From the NCBI GenBank assembly GCA_029262355.1, contig JAJCZO010000026.1:1-36607 (forward strand): a stretch of 36,607 nucleotides of DNA, in the 5' to 3' direction. The number at the start of each line of letters is the position of its first letter. Position 1 is the first letter of the stretch. Positions 17,898 through 26,705 of the stretch are shown one piece after another. Source of the DNA: Deltaproteobacteria bacterium. Its GTDB lineage: Bacteria; Desulfobacterota; Binatia; UBA12015. Both the position numbers and the translations under genes were made by a program. The notes beneath the pieces are model-generated. The model made no database searches. It saw nothing but the letters and a program-made list of their open reading frames with translations, and was not told the origin of the DNA.

Positions 17898-18383
17898 TCA
17901 GCCGCCGAACGCGAGTCCGCACTCCGGACATTCCGCGGCGTCCGCGGCCAGTTCCTCACCGCACGCGGGGCACGACTCGGCCTCCCCTTGGGGGAGCGGC
18001 TCGGCGTGCTGCTCCGGCAGCACCTGCGCCGCAATGGCCTGGTCGATTTCTCGTGCGGCGGCGAGCCCGTCGTCCGCGACGAACAAGCCCACCAGCTCGC
18101 CGGTCCCAACGACCTCGACGCCTTCGGGAATGTCTCCCGGAGCCACGGGTTCGACCCGATGCGGGATGTCGCGCTGCTCCAACCCCTCGGACACCGCCTC
18201 GATCCATTGGGCCGGAGCCACGCGGACACACGTGAGCTCCGACGCGGGTGGGAAGTGGTCCGGATCGCCCATCGCGGAATCGGGGGCCACGAGATCCACA
18301 TCGCACTCCGAGCAACGGTCCACCACGAGCGTAAACTCTCCCTTGCACGAAGGGCAGATCTGATAGTCGAAATCCTGAGCCAT
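17898..18383 (-). CDS. Double zinc-ribbon protein with DUF2007-like core
   Basis: The protein has 161 residues. One zinc ribbon is N-terminal (ICPSCKGEF and CSEC, Cys10, 13, 24, 27). A second is C-terminal (CPACGEEL and CPECGLAF). The middle resembles the small alpha/beta DUF2007 or signal-transducing domain (RVAPAQWIEAVSEGLEQRDIPH, then VGTGELVGLFVADDG). Proteins of this plan are common but uncharacterised. The start is ATG 18383 rather than GTG 18392, because the Cys motif then follows directly. It lies 115 bases downstream of the amidohydrolase and may share its transcript. Confidence 0.8.
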   Translation of the reverse strand: MAQDFDYQICPSCKGEFTLVVDRCSECDVDLVAPDSAMGDPDHFPPASELTCVRVAPAQWIEAVSEGLEQRDIPHRVEPVAPGDIPEGVEVVGTGELVGLFVADDGLAAAREIDQAIAAQVLPEQHAEPLPQGEAESCPACGEELAADAAECPECGLAFGG

Positions 18384-18498
18384 GGCGCGCACCGTAACAA
18401 ATGTGGGATCCGATGTCGTTCCGTGCAGATGCCGCGCGCGTCGTGGCGCGAACTCCGCTCGCGCCCCGCTTCGCGCTCGGCGACCCGAGCGAATCTCC

Positions 18499-19380
18499 TC
18501 ACCGCCCAGACGCCAGCTCCGGCCAGAGTTCCATCGCCGTCCCGCCTAGATACCAACGGCGGTCGTCCTCGGAGAGGTCGGCTGCCGCCCCCCGACACAG
18601 TGCGACCAACTCCGCGTAGCTCCGATCGTGCGTCTGCGGATAGTCGGAGCCCCAGAGGAGGCGGCGGGCGCCGAACGTCGACGCGAGCTGCGTGACGAAG
18701 TCGGCCGGCCGGCCTCCGGCCGACTCGATCTGCGCGAGCAGCAGACCCGACACCTTCAGTCTGAGGTTGCGGTGAGATGCCAGCTCGAACAAAGAACGCG
18801 CCGCAACATAGGGCGGTCCCGCAGCGAGATTGGGAAAACCGCAGTGATCGAGGGCAACGGGCACATCGGGGAACTCTCGGAGGACGCGGTCGAGCCGCGG
18901 GACTTCGTTGGAGAGGATCGTCACGACGACCGGAACACCGAGCGAGCCGGCCGCTCGGAAGAGAGCGACTCCCGACGCCCCGTCGAGCCAGCTTCCGCCC
19001 GAACCGATCGCGAACAACCTGACGCCGCACATGCCACGATCGCGCACCCAATACCTCAGCCTCGAGACCGCGTCCTCCGACAGGGGATCCACGATACAGA
19101 CACTCGTGGTCCGGGCCGGATGGGCCACGGCCGCATCGGCACAGTAGCTGTTGTCATAGCCGTACGCGCCCATGGCCTGGACCAAGATCACACCATCGAC
19201 ACCTGCCGCCGGCAGCCCTTCCATCAGCCGGTCGACCGACACCGCATGGGCCTCGAACCAATCCGCAGGCCGCCGATCCTTGCCCGTCCCCTGCTCGAGT
19301 CCCACCGACTGCAGGGGATACCGCGCGCGATCAGGCGAGATGATGTGCGTGTGCGCGTCGATCGTACGCGGGTCGGCCAT
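18499..19380 (-). CDS. Amidohydrolase family 2 protein (TIM-barrel metal hydrolase)
   Basis: The protein has 293 residues. The metal-binding pair is in IDAHTHIIS (His10, His12). Further sites are VALDHCGFP and the acidic residue in LLWGSDYPQTH, as in ACMSD and 2-pyrone-4,6-dicarboxylate hydrolase relatives. The start at 19380 is set by AGGAG four bases upstream. The longer frame is shadow of the barrel gene. It begins 31 bases after the barrel protein gene and so probably lies in its operon. Its substrate is unknown. A lactone or amide hydrolase or a decarboxylase is possible. Confidence 0.87.
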   Translation of the reverse strand: MADPRTIDAHTHIISPDRARYPLQSVGLEQGTGKDRRPADWFEAHAVSVDRLMEGLPAAGVDGVILVQAMGAYGYDNSYCADAAVAHPARTTSVCIVDPLSEDAVSRLRYWVRDRGMCGVRLFAIGSGGSWLDGASGVALFRAAGSLGVPVVVTILSNEVPRLDRVLREFPDVPVALDHCGFPNLAAGPPYVAARSLFELASHRNLRLKVSGLLLAQIESAGGRPADFVTQLASTFGARRLLWGSDYPQTHDRSYAELVALCRGAAADLSEDDRRWYLGGTAMELWPELASGR

Positions 19381-19411
19381 ATGTCTCCTGCCTACGATTT
19401 CGCCAGGCCCA

Positions 19412-20932
19412 TCAGAAGTGGTACCGGACGCCGCCGAACAGCTCGCTGTTCCGCTTGTACTGTCCAATGAGCGAGCGTTCGCGACCCCAGACACCGAGCA
19501 AACCGAGGCGCAACTCCAACCCCTCGAAGACGTCGTATCCGACGGTCGCGCGCACCAACTCGTATCCCGATTCGATTCCCCATACCCCGATGACCTCCGC
19601 CTCGAGGCGCTCCCGTAAGAAGCTTCGGGTCACGCTCGACGAGAGTCGCGTGTCGACATTCTGGACCAACAAGGGCTGATCGTTGTTCAAAATGATGAGC
19701 TCGTAGACCTCTAAGATGGCATGAGCGCCCTCCACGATGGTGTCGACACCGAGACCCCACGCGAGGGAATCACGCTGGGCGAATGCAGGTTCGACGATCT
19801 GTTCGCCCCGCGCCAACGCCTGGCGCTTCTCGGGACTCTCGAGGACGCGCGCGGCCACATCGGAGAGATCCATGGGGTACGGCCGCCGGAACCGCCAGTT
19901 GGCCTCTCCTCGAACGGTAAAGCGATCGACAGCCAGGGCGAAGTCGGTACCAACCGCCTGGAAGCGGCGATACGCCGGCCGGACCTGCGTGTCCGCAACG
20001 CCGTCAATCCCCCCCGACGCGCCGGGGCCCCCTAGGCTGAGACGGATCGGCACATCGAAGGCCGGCGACGTATCGTAGCCGTCGAAGAACATCACGCTCC
20101 AGTCCACTTCCGCGACCGTTGCCCCCAAGCGGAGCGCGACGTTGCCATTGTCGAAGGTCCGCGCCGGGGCCGAAGAGTTCACGGTCTCTTGCTCGATGGC
20201 GATGCGGCACGGGCACGTCGGAAAGTCGTCGCTCGCGGGGATGTCGACGAACGGCGTCGCGGTGCCCGTCGGTGGATACCAGCGCTCTCCCAACAGCGGA
20301 TAGCGCCAGGGTACGGAGATCGGTTGCCAGACGAGTGTGAAGGAGGGCTCTTCCAGCCAACGTTCCACCGCACCAGGAACGGAGGGGTAGTACGTTGCCG
20401 CGAGCGCGGGAACTGCGATCTTCGCGTCCGCGGCGTCGGTGAGGAACGGGTCTTCGTACTCGCGCGGACTCAGCAGGTCGTTGGGCTGTATGGAATCCAG
20501 CTGACCCCAGAAGAACTTCTGTAGCCCGACGCGAACATCGAACTGCGCCCCTCGGTAGTCGAGATAGCTCTCGCCGAACTCGAGCGACGGAGAGAAGTTC
20601 TGAAAGCTGCGGTCGAGGGCGAAGGCGCCCACCCCGGCGCCCTTCGGCGGTCCACCCCAACGACCGGTGAGTGAAAGGCGCCAGGTCAGAGACGGGGTGA
20701 GGCGCTGGCTCGCCGACAGATCGAGGCGCGCGAGCGGGTCCTGACTCGGGCTGCCCCGGTCGAACGCGACGATCCCGTAGCTGTCGAGGCGGCCGCCGAT
20801 CCGCACGGAGTCCGCCTCGGCCAGAGCGAGCGGCGCGCCGCCCAGGCGGATGACTCCGACCAAGCACACGACGACGATCGCCGCGGCCGGCCGCCGGTGG
20901 CCTGTTCCCAATGCCTGAAAGACGGCCCGCAC
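19412..20932 (-). CDS. Outer-membrane beta-barrel protein, DUF1302-like
   Basis: The protein has 506 residues. A signal peptide (AAAIVVVCLVGVIRLG, then APLALAEA) precedes many amphipathic strands. It ends in VRYHF, with the terminal Phe of outer-membrane barrels. The stretch FDVRVGLQKFFWGQLDSIQP resembles the RxGrQxxxWG core of DUF1302 proteins, which are typically encoded with RND/MMPL exporters and LolA-like carriers, as here. It could be the outer-membrane exit or receptor for the exported molecule, which is inference. The start is GTG 20932. The gene follows the histidine kinase by 110 bases. Confidence 0.75.
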   Translation of the reverse strand: MRAVFQALGTGHRRPAAAIVVVCLVGVIRLGGAPLALAEADSVRIGGRLDSYGIVAFDRGSPSQDPLARLDLSASQRLTPSLTWRLSLTGRWGGPPKGAGVGAFALDRSFQNFSPSLEFGESYLDYRGAQFDVRVGLQKFFWGQLDSIQPNDLLSPREYEDPFLTDAADAKIAVPALAATYYPSVPGAVERWLEEPSFTLVWQPISVPWRYPLLGERWYPPTGTATPFVDIPASDDFPTCPCRIAIEQETVNSSAPARTFDNGNVALRLGATVAEVDWSVMFFDGYDTSPAFDVPIRLSLGGPGASGGIDGVADTQVRPAYRRFQAVGTDFALAVDRFTVRGEANWRFRRPYPMDLSDVAARVLESPEKRQALARGEQIVEPAFAQRDSLAWGLGVDTIVEGAHAILEVYELIILNNDQPLLVQNVDTRLSSSVTRSFLRERLEAEVIGVWGIESGYELVRATVGYDVFEGLELRLGLLGVWGRERSLIGQYKRNSELFGGVRYHF

Positions 20933-21042
20933 GTAGAGAGCACCCCAAAGGGCCTCGTTGCGGCGATCGTTCTCCTACAACGGGGCGACCGATTCGTATC
21001 CGAAGGGTTCTCTGGATGCGAACGCGGGCCATCGGCGCCCGC

Positions 21043-22458
21043 TCAGCCGTCGCCGCTCGCCGTACGCTTCGATCCGGGTCTCCGCTTGGCTCGGCCGCGT
21101 TTGGTGGTCCCACGCCGGCCCTTCTCGGCGGTCGGCCGCGAAGGCGGGCGATCGAGGCGGGCCGTGAACCGGAACGTGCTGCCCTCCCCCACTTCGCTCT
21201 CGACGGCGATCTCTCCGTGGAAGAGCGCGGTCAGCCGCTTGCAGATGGCGAGCCCGAGGCCGGTGCCGCCGTAATGGCGATGGGAGTCGGCGTGCACGCG
21301 CGTAAACGCTTCGAACAGCCGTTTCTGGCCTTCCTGAGAGATCCCGATGCCGGTGTCCTTCACGGAAAACTCGAGCACCGAGAATCCATCGTCACTCTGC
21401 GCCTCTCCCACCTGCACCTCGACCGAGCCCTGTTCGGTGAACTTGAGAGCGTTGCCGATCAGGTTCGAGAGAATCTGGCCGGCCCGTCGGGCGTCGCCCA
21501 CGAGCGTCGCGGGAACGGCGTCGGAGACCAAGGCCGTGAGGGGAAGCTCTTTGGCCTGAGCGGTTGCGACCCAGGCCGCCACGATGTCTGCGACCATGGC
21601 GCGCGGATCGAACGGTTCGTGCTCGAGAGAGATTCGGTTCGCTTCGATCGCCGAGAGATCGAGAAGGTCGCTGATCATGCTCGCCAGCGTCTGGCCTTGC
21701 CGATCGATCGTCTGCACGAAATCGTTGAGGGGTTCGGCCAAGCCTTCGTCCAGAAGCATCTCGGACATGCCGAGGATCACGTTCACCGGCGTTCGCAGCT
21801 CGTGGCTGAGCGTTGCCAGGAATTCAGACTTCAGCTCACTCGCGTGACGGTAGCTCTGGAGGAGGCGGGCATTGTCGATGATCTTCGCGCCGACGCGCGT
21901 GATTCCCGTGGCCAGCCGCCGTTGGCGCGGCGAGAAGTCGCCGCGCCTCTCTCGGTAGCCGTAGGTCAGAGCGCCGATGACTCCGTCCCGGCCTTCGATG
22001 CCGACGCACAGGAGCGAACTCACGTTCAGGCTTCGAAGCAGGACGACGGGGAAGAGATCCTGCCGCTCCGCGTCGGCAACCTCGATGAGCTGATTGGGCT
22101 CGAGGACGTCCAGAACCGGGATGCTGCCCCTCGGGAACTCCACATGCGGGAACTCACGCTGGACGTGCTCGGAAGCCCCGACGTTTCCTGCGAGATGGTA
22201 GACGTCCCTCTCGGCGTCCCAAAGATAGGTGCTGCTGAAGTCACAGCCCAGTGCCTCGACCGCGAACGCGTTGATCTGCTGGATCTGCTCGCGCTCCGTG
22301 GAGCGCGCATGGATCATGTCATGCAGCTGCAGGAGAACCGCATCGACGCCGGATTCAGAAGAGGGGTGGATCGGAACCGACGCCGCGACGGCTGGGAAAC
22401 GAGACGAGACGGGTCGACCCGGGCTCTCCCGTTGGTTGGTGAGGTTAGGCTCTCGCAC
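21043..22458 (-). CDS. Soluble GAF-domain sensor histidine kinase
   Basis: The protein has 471 residues from GTG 22458. ATG 22317 is an alternative start, and the longer open frame overlaps the exporter gene and is shadow. Residues about 50-200 form a GAF domain. The dimerisation helix follows, with H-box FLATLSHELRTPVN (His219). The ATPase domain shows ILSNLIGNALKFTEQG (N-box), DTGIGIS, FEAFTRV and GGTGLGLAI. The tail is Arg/Lys-rich. No transmembrane helix and no receiver domain are seen, so it senses a cytoplasmic ligand and needs a response regulator encoded elsewhere. Its place between an exporter and a barrel gene suggests it monitors their product. Confidence 0.9.
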   Translation of the reverse strand: MREPNLTNQRESPGRPVSSRFPAVAASVPIHPSSESGVDAVLLQLHDMIHARSTEREQIQQINAFAVEALGCDFSSTYLWDAERDVYHLAGNVGASEHVQREFPHVEFPRGSIPVLDVLEPNQLIEVADAERQDLFPVVLLRSLNVSSLLCVGIEGRDGVIGALTYGYRERRGDFSPRQRRLATGITRVGAKIIDNARLLQSYRHASELKSEFLATLSHELRTPVNVILGMSEMLLDEGLAEPLNDFVQTIDRQGQTLASMISDLLDLSAIEANRISLEHEPFDPRAMVADIVAAWVATAQAKELPLTALVSDAVPATLVGDARRAGQILSNLIGNALKFTEQGSVEVQVGEAQSDDGFSVLEFSVKDTGIGISQEGQKRLFEAFTRVHADSHRHYGGTGLGLAICKRLTALFHGEIAVESEVGEGSTFRFTARLDRPPSRPTAEKGRRGTTKRGRAKRRPGSKRTASGDG

Positions 22459-22547
22459 GTTCCCGTCGAAAGGCCGCCGCGTCCGAGATTCACGGCAGCA
22501 GCTCTCAGGTCGTGCATCGTCCCAAAAGGGGCAGAACTTGAGGGCGG

Positions 22548-24977
22548 TCAGGCGACCCGCTCGAGGTCCCTTTCGTGCGGTCCTGCCGGCCTCCCGCGGG
22601 CCTCCCCCCCGCTCGCGTCGGCCCCCCGCGAAAGGAAGCGCGGCTTCAGGGTCGTGAGGATCGCGGGCAGCAGAATCAGCGCAGCCGCCGAAGAGGTCAG
22701 CATGGCGAGCGCCACCATCGATCCCAGGCGAATGTGGATCCCGAAGCCCGACAAACACAGCGTGGCGTACCCCGCCGCGATCGCGGTGGATACGAAGACG
22801 ATCGCCTTGCCAGACGTCTCGAGCGCGGCCGAAATCGCGCCGTCGAGCGATCGTCCCCCCTCCAGTTCCTCTCGGGCTCGGAACAGGTAGTACATCGCGT
22901 AGTCCGCTCCGATCCCAACGGCCATCGCCGAGATCGCAGACGTGAACGAATCGAGGGGAACGCCGAGCAGGCCCATCACGCCAAAGTTGACCGCCACCGC
23001 AACCGCGAGCGGCACGACGACCAAGGCACCCCCCACGAAGGACCGCAGAAGCGCAGAAGCGACGAGCCACGTGATCAACGCGATCTGCGCCATGTTGCGG
23101 ATCTTTCCGTCCACCATCACTTCGGTAGTCGCGGCGGTCGACGCGAGGGTGCCGGTGTAGCGGACGTCGAAGCCCGCAGGAACGTGCTGCGCCACGAGCT
23201 GCCGGGCCTTCTCGATCAGGCGCTGGCCGTAGCGGGTGCTGTCTTCATGGATGAGGAAGCGTACCTTCGCGATCGTGTACGTGGGGTCGATGATCGAGTC
23301 GAAGTCCCCACCGCCGCCGGACAGGGTGTAGAGGAAGAGATACTGCGCGGCGAGCCGCTTCGTGTCGGGCAGATCGCCGACCTCCGGTCGGTCTGCGTTC
23401 ATCGCCTGATGCATCTGGGACAAGAAGTCGACGTAAGACGACGCTTTGCCGACTCCGGCTTCGTTCTCGAGCGCCCGCTCGATCCGATCGATCGCCTGGA
23501 TGATCTGGGGCTCCTGCAGGGAGCCCTCGGCGTCGCCCTCCACCGTGAGGATGAGCGTATTCGTGCCCGCGAACTTCTCGTTGATGATCGCATCGTCCTG
23601 GCGCACGCCGTCCGTCGGCCAGAACTGCCGCTTCAGGCTCAGATCGACGTCGACCCGCAGCGTCAACGCCGCGCAAACAAGCAAGAGCACGCCGCCCGCT
23701 GCGAGCACTCTGAGCGACGACGATGGCCGCGCGGCCCAGCGGGCCGGCCGCGCTAGCATGGCGTCGATCCAGCCGTGGACCTGGGCTTCGCGACTCTGCT
23801 CGCGGTCACCCGGCGCGGGAAGAACCGCCCGCACCGCGGGAATGATGGTCATCTCGATCAACAACGCGGCACCGATGCCGAATGCAGTGAAGAGCCCGAA
23901 GGTCCGAATGGTCGCCGTCTGGAAGGTGATGAGCGATGAGAACGAGAGCGCGGCCACCAAGCCCGCCGAAATCATGACCGGGCCGACGCGACTGAGGGAC
24001 TGAACGATTGCCGCGTCGGTGTCGCCACAGCGGTGATACTCTTCGTAGAAGCGCTTCAGAATCTGCACCGCGTGTCCGGCGGCCACCGCCAGAATGAGCA
24101 CCGGCGTCGTCATGTTGAACGGGTCGAGGGGAACCCCGACCAACCCCATGAACCCAAGCGCCCAGATCACCGAGAGGAGTGCCGTGAGCAGCGGCAAGAA
24201 CAGCGCCTGCAGCGTTCGAAACGCATGGTAATGGACGAGGCCAATGACCAGGAGCGCGAGAGGGAACGTGTAGGCAATGCGCGCGGTGTAGCTATTGATC
24301 TGAGAAAGGAATACCGCAACGCCCGAGAGGTGGTAGTCGAACGTGCCGTCGTCGCTCGCGGCGAGCACGGCCCGAACCTCCTGCTCGAGGCCCCCATAGC
24401 CTGGGATCTCCGGAGTGAGTTCGAAACTCGCATGGATTGCCGCGGCGCTCTCGTCCTCGGACACCAAGGTCCCGATGAACATGGGACTCATCCGAACACG
24501 CTCTCGGACGAGCATGGCTTCCACCCGATCGTCCGGGATCTCGCCCAAGACGCGCTCGACCTCCATCCCCTCCTCTGTCCCGCGGATGGCCTTCACGTGC
24601 CGCGCCGAAATGCTCTGAATCAGGTGCCGATTCGCACCGGGAATCGCGGCCACCTTCTCGGTGATCTCCGCTACCTTCGCGAGGAACCTCGGAGTGTAGA
24701 CCTCTCCATCGCGCGGCAGCAGTCCGATCACCACGAGGTTCTTGTCGCCGAAGAGCCGGTGGACTTCGTTCAACGCGACGATGAAGGGGTGTTCCTGCGG
24801 AAGCTGCCGGTCCGGATCGATCACGAGCCGAAGACGCCCTACCGCGCCGCCGAGCACGATGGTGACCATCGCGATCGCGACGATGACTGCCCAGCGATGG
24901 CGGAGGATGAAACGAGCGTAGGCTTCGAGTCGACGCGACCCAGCCCTGCTCCGAGTCGTGGCGCCCGCGGGGGCCAC
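22548..24977 (-). CDS. MMPL/RND superfamily exporter
   Basis: The protein has 809 residues with two repeats, each of one helix, a large periplasmic loop and five helices. Helix 1 is WAVIVAIAMVTIVLGG. The first helix bundle includes GVPLDPFNMTTPVLILAVAAGHA, and the second has the matching GVPLDSFTSAISAMAVGIGADYAMYY. It resembles HpnN-type and other lipid-exporting RND proteins rather than three-part drug pumps. No membrane-fusion protein gene adjoins it. GTG 24977 follows the acyltransferase stop with no gap, so the two are co-translated. The likely cargo is an acylated or lipid product moved across the inner membrane by proton motive force. Confidence 0.92.
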   Translation of the reverse strand: MAPAGATTRSRAGSRRLEAYARFILRHRWAVIVAIAMVTIVLGGAVGRLRLVIDPDRQLPQEHPFIVALNEVHRLFGDKNLVVIGLLPRDGEVYTPRFLAKVAEITEKVAAIPGANRHLIQSISARHVKAIRGTEEGMEVERVLGEIPDDRVEAMLVRERVRMSPMFIGTLVSEDESAAAIHASFELTPEIPGYGGLEQEVRAVLAASDDGTFDYHLSGVAVFLSQINSYTARIAYTFPLALLVIGLVHYHAFRTLQALFLPLLTALLSVIWALGFMGLVGVPLDPFNMTTPVLILAVAAGHAVQILKRFYEEYHRCGDTDAAIVQSLSRVGPVMISAGLVAALSFSSLITFQTATIRTFGLFTAFGIGAALLIEMTIIPAVRAVLPAPGDREQSREAQVHGWIDAMLARPARWAARPSSSLRVLAAGGVLLLVCAALTLRVDVDLSLKRQFWPTDGVRQDDAIINEKFAGTNTLILTVEGDAEGSLQEPQIIQAIDRIERALENEAGVGKASSYVDFLSQMHQAMNADRPEVGDLPDTKRLAAQYLFLYTLSGGGGDFDSIIDPTYTIAKVRFLIHEDSTRYGQRLIEKARQLVAQHVPAGFDVRYTGTLASTAATTEVMVDGKIRNMAQIALITWLVASALLRSFVGGALVVVPLAVAVAVNFGVMGLLGVPLDSFTSAISAMAVGIGADYAMYYLFRAREELEGGRSLDGAISAALETSGKAIVFVSTAIAAGYATLCLSGFGIHIRLGSMVALAMLTSSAAALILLPAILTTLKPRFLSRGADASGGEARGRPAGPHERDLERVA

Positions 24978-25712
24978 CTATGCGCCGCTACCCGCGACGG
25001 CCCCTCGACCGCGCCGAAGCCGTCTGAGCCATGCCCCGGGCTCAGGAAGCGGGTCCCGCAACACTACCTCCGGCCGGGGGAACTCACCAAAGAACTGGTG
25101 GAGCGGGTGCCACTCGAAGCTGCCCAACTTCTTGAAGTCGTGCCAGAGAAGTTCGTGGGGGGCGTCTGCGAGGGTTCCGTAGTTGGCGATGATGCCGGTC
25201 TGCTCGAATCCGAGCCACCGATACGTCTCGATCTGATCGGGTTGCGACGCGATCACGACCCAATCCGCGTCGATCCTCCGCACGAGATCCATCGACAACC
25301 GAAAGAGCCCGAGGGATACGGCGGGAAGCGCGTCGGGCTTCTTGCGGTGGAGCGGGAGAACGGCGAACCGCGTGATCTCGGTCGCCACGCCGCGTGTGAG
25401 ACGGAGGGGCAGGTCGAAGAACTGCTCGCACTCGAACGCACCGCGGTCGCGGGGCGTGATTCGCATCGTGCCGACGATCTGGTCGGATTCCGTGTGCAAA
25501 GCGGCCAGAAGCCAGGTCCGAGAATCGATCTCGTCCGGAACGTCGACCGGCTGGCCGACCTTGTCGTCGTAGATGCCCCGGCGGAGGTCGAGCGCCTCGC
25601 GGGCGTCCCCGGCCTCCTCCACCAGAAAAAACCTATAGCCGGCGGTGAGATCGCCCCAGGGGTCCGATTCGGGAGCGAAACTGCCGCCCCCCATGTACTC
25701 ACTGCTCGACAT
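24978..25712 (-). CDS. LuxI/FeeM-like GNAT-fold acyltransferase
   Basis: The protein has 244 residues from ATG 25712, with SD GGAG eight bases upstream. ATG 25739 is a possible earlier start. The fold and order match autoinducer synthases and N-acyl amino acid synthases. RRGIYDD comes first, then D60-E-I-D, VGTMRITP with Arg84, and CEQFFDLP. Then comes TEITRFAVLP with Glu112 and Arg115, the ExxRF signature of LuxI. The conserved LuxI Trp near RxxIY is absent, so the FeeM-like or exosortase-associated branch is nearer than true AHL synthases. It should join a fatty acyl group from ACP or CoA to an amine acceptor. The coupled exporter suggests that the product leaves the cell. Confidence 0.8.
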   Translation of the reverse strand: MSSSEYMGGGSFAPESDPWGDLTAGYRFFLVEEAGDAREALDLRRGIYDDKVGQPVDVPDEIDSRTWLLAALHTESDQIVGTMRITPRDRGAFECEQFFDLPLRLTRGVATEITRFAVLPLHRKKPDALPAVSLGLFRLSMDLVRRIDADWVVIASQPDQIETYRWLGFEQTGIIANYGTLADAPHELLWHDFKKLGSFEWHPLHQFFGEFPRPEVVLRDPLPEPGAWLRRLRRGRGAVAGSGA

Positions 25713-25720
25713 TCCGTGTC

Positions 25721-25736
25721 TCCGACTTTTGTCGGA
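25721..25736 (-). promoter_or_regulatory. Hairpin covering the acyltransferase ribosome binding site
   Basis: On the minus strand TCCGAC and GTCGGA pair perfectly around an AAAA loop. The 3' arm contains the GGA of the SD for ATG 25712. If transcription starts upstream, the fold could lower translation from that start. If ATG 25739 is used, it is merely in the coding sequence. Confidence 0.5.
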
Positions 25737-25739
25737 CAT

Positions 25740-25790
25740 GAATAGTGTCAATTCTTTTTTCAGGTTGTCAACTAAAACCGAACGGGCGAT
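25740..25790 (-). promoter_or_regulatory. AT-rich divergent promoter region with two TTGACA boxes
   Basis: This stretch is clearly richer in A and T than its surroundings. It lies between the divergent acyltransferase and LolA-like genes. On the minus strand TTGACA occurs at 25771-25766 and again at 25751-25746. The first sits in the palindrome GTTGACAAC (25764-25772), which could be an operator. A good -10 box at normal spacing was not found. Confidence 0.35.
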
Positions 25791-25846
25791 GCATTCCGAC
25801 GTTCTTTCGCTTGAACCCCCCGGCAGCCCTCTGGTAGCGGCCACGC

Positions 25847-26680
25847 ATGCGGGCCTCTTCCAATCGCCACGTCGCGGCAAGCGTTTTGACGATCGGCGTC
25901 ATTTTGCTCACCGCGCAGGCTGGGCACAGCGACGATGTAACCGCGCAGGCAGTTCTCGATCGAGTTCACCGACTCGATGACACCGAGCGAAAGTGGCGAG
26001 ACCGGACCCGCCACATGAAGATCACCATCCACGATCGCCGCGGCGGCGAGCGTCTGCGCGACCTCACCATGCAAACTCTCCGCCAGGAAGAACGCGATGA
26101 GAAAGTCCTCGCCGTCTTTGAGTCTCCGCCGGAGATCAGCGGCACGTCGTTTCTGCAGTTCCAGCATCGAGACCGGGACGCGGACCAATGGCTGTACCTT
26201 CCAGAGCTACGGCGCGTTCGAAGGATCACGTCGAGCGTGAAGCACGAGAGCTTCATGGGCACGGATTTCAGCTATCGAGACATGGAGCTCCTCACCGACG
26301 TCCTCGAATGGACGGCCACCGAGGCACGAGCCCGGATCGTCGGAGAGACCCAGGTCGACGGGCGCCCGGCCCATCGAATCGAGTTCGTCCCATCGATCCG
26401 AGACGTGGGCTACACACGAATCATCGTCACCCTGTCGGCCGAGGATCTCGTGCTTCGCGCAATGGAGATGTACGCGGAGGGAGACGCGCCGACGAAGCGA
26501 CTCGAGTTGGCGCAGGTGAAACTCATCGGAAGCATCCCAACGGCACACCAAATGACCATGCACCAGCCCGAGGAAGGCACTCACACCGTCGTCGAGATCT
26601 CGGACGTCGCCTACGACCAGAACCTTCCGGCAGGCCTATTCACCAAGCGATCCCTCGAGCGTAGCGGCGAGGCCCGCTGA
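25847..26680 (+). CDS. Periplasmic LolA-like outer-membrane lipoprotein-sorting protein
   Basis: The protein has 277 residues. A signal peptide runs to about AQA-GHSDD (26). The body shows FLQFQHRDRDADQWLYLPEL, then RRVRRI (to 127), and SFMGTDFSY (135-143). This series is diagnostic of the LolA-like family (PF17131) encoded beside RND exporters. Members are thought to carry a hydrophobic cargo through the periplasm in a half-open barrel. The gene is divergent from the acyltransferase-exporter operon and shares its promoter region. With the exporter and the barrel it would complete a path from inner to outer membrane. Confidence 0.9.
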   Translation: MRASSNRHVAASVLTIGVILLTAQAGHSDDVTAQAVLDRVHRLDDTERKWRDRTRHMKITIHDRRGGERLRDLTMQTLRQEERDEKVLAVFESPPEISGTSFLQFQHRDRDADQWLYLPELRRVRRITSSVKHESFMGTDFSYRDMELLTDVLEWTATEARARIVGETQVDGRPAHRIEFVPSIRDVGYTRIIVTLSAEDLVLRAMEMYAEGDAPTKRLELAQVKLIGSIPTAHQMTMHQPEEGTHTVVEISDVAYDQNLPAGLFTKRSLERSGEAR

Positions 26681-26705
26681 GGGCGCACCGCCTCCGCGCC
26701 GCGCC

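Noticed and set aside
20911-22890. 659-residue plus-strand frame opposite the histidine kinase
   Set aside because: It has no recognisable domain, while the minus strand shows full kinase motifs.
22459-23070. N-terminal extension of the histidine kinase frame
   Set aside because: It overlaps the 3' end of the exporter gene in another frame and is Arg/Gly-rich. The kinase homology starts after 22458.
24978-25712. True acyl-homoserine-lactone synthase (luxI) name
   Set aside because: The ExxRF and GTMR motifs agree, but the conserved LuxI Trp is missing and no luxR gene adjoins, so only a LuxI/FeeM-like call is supported.
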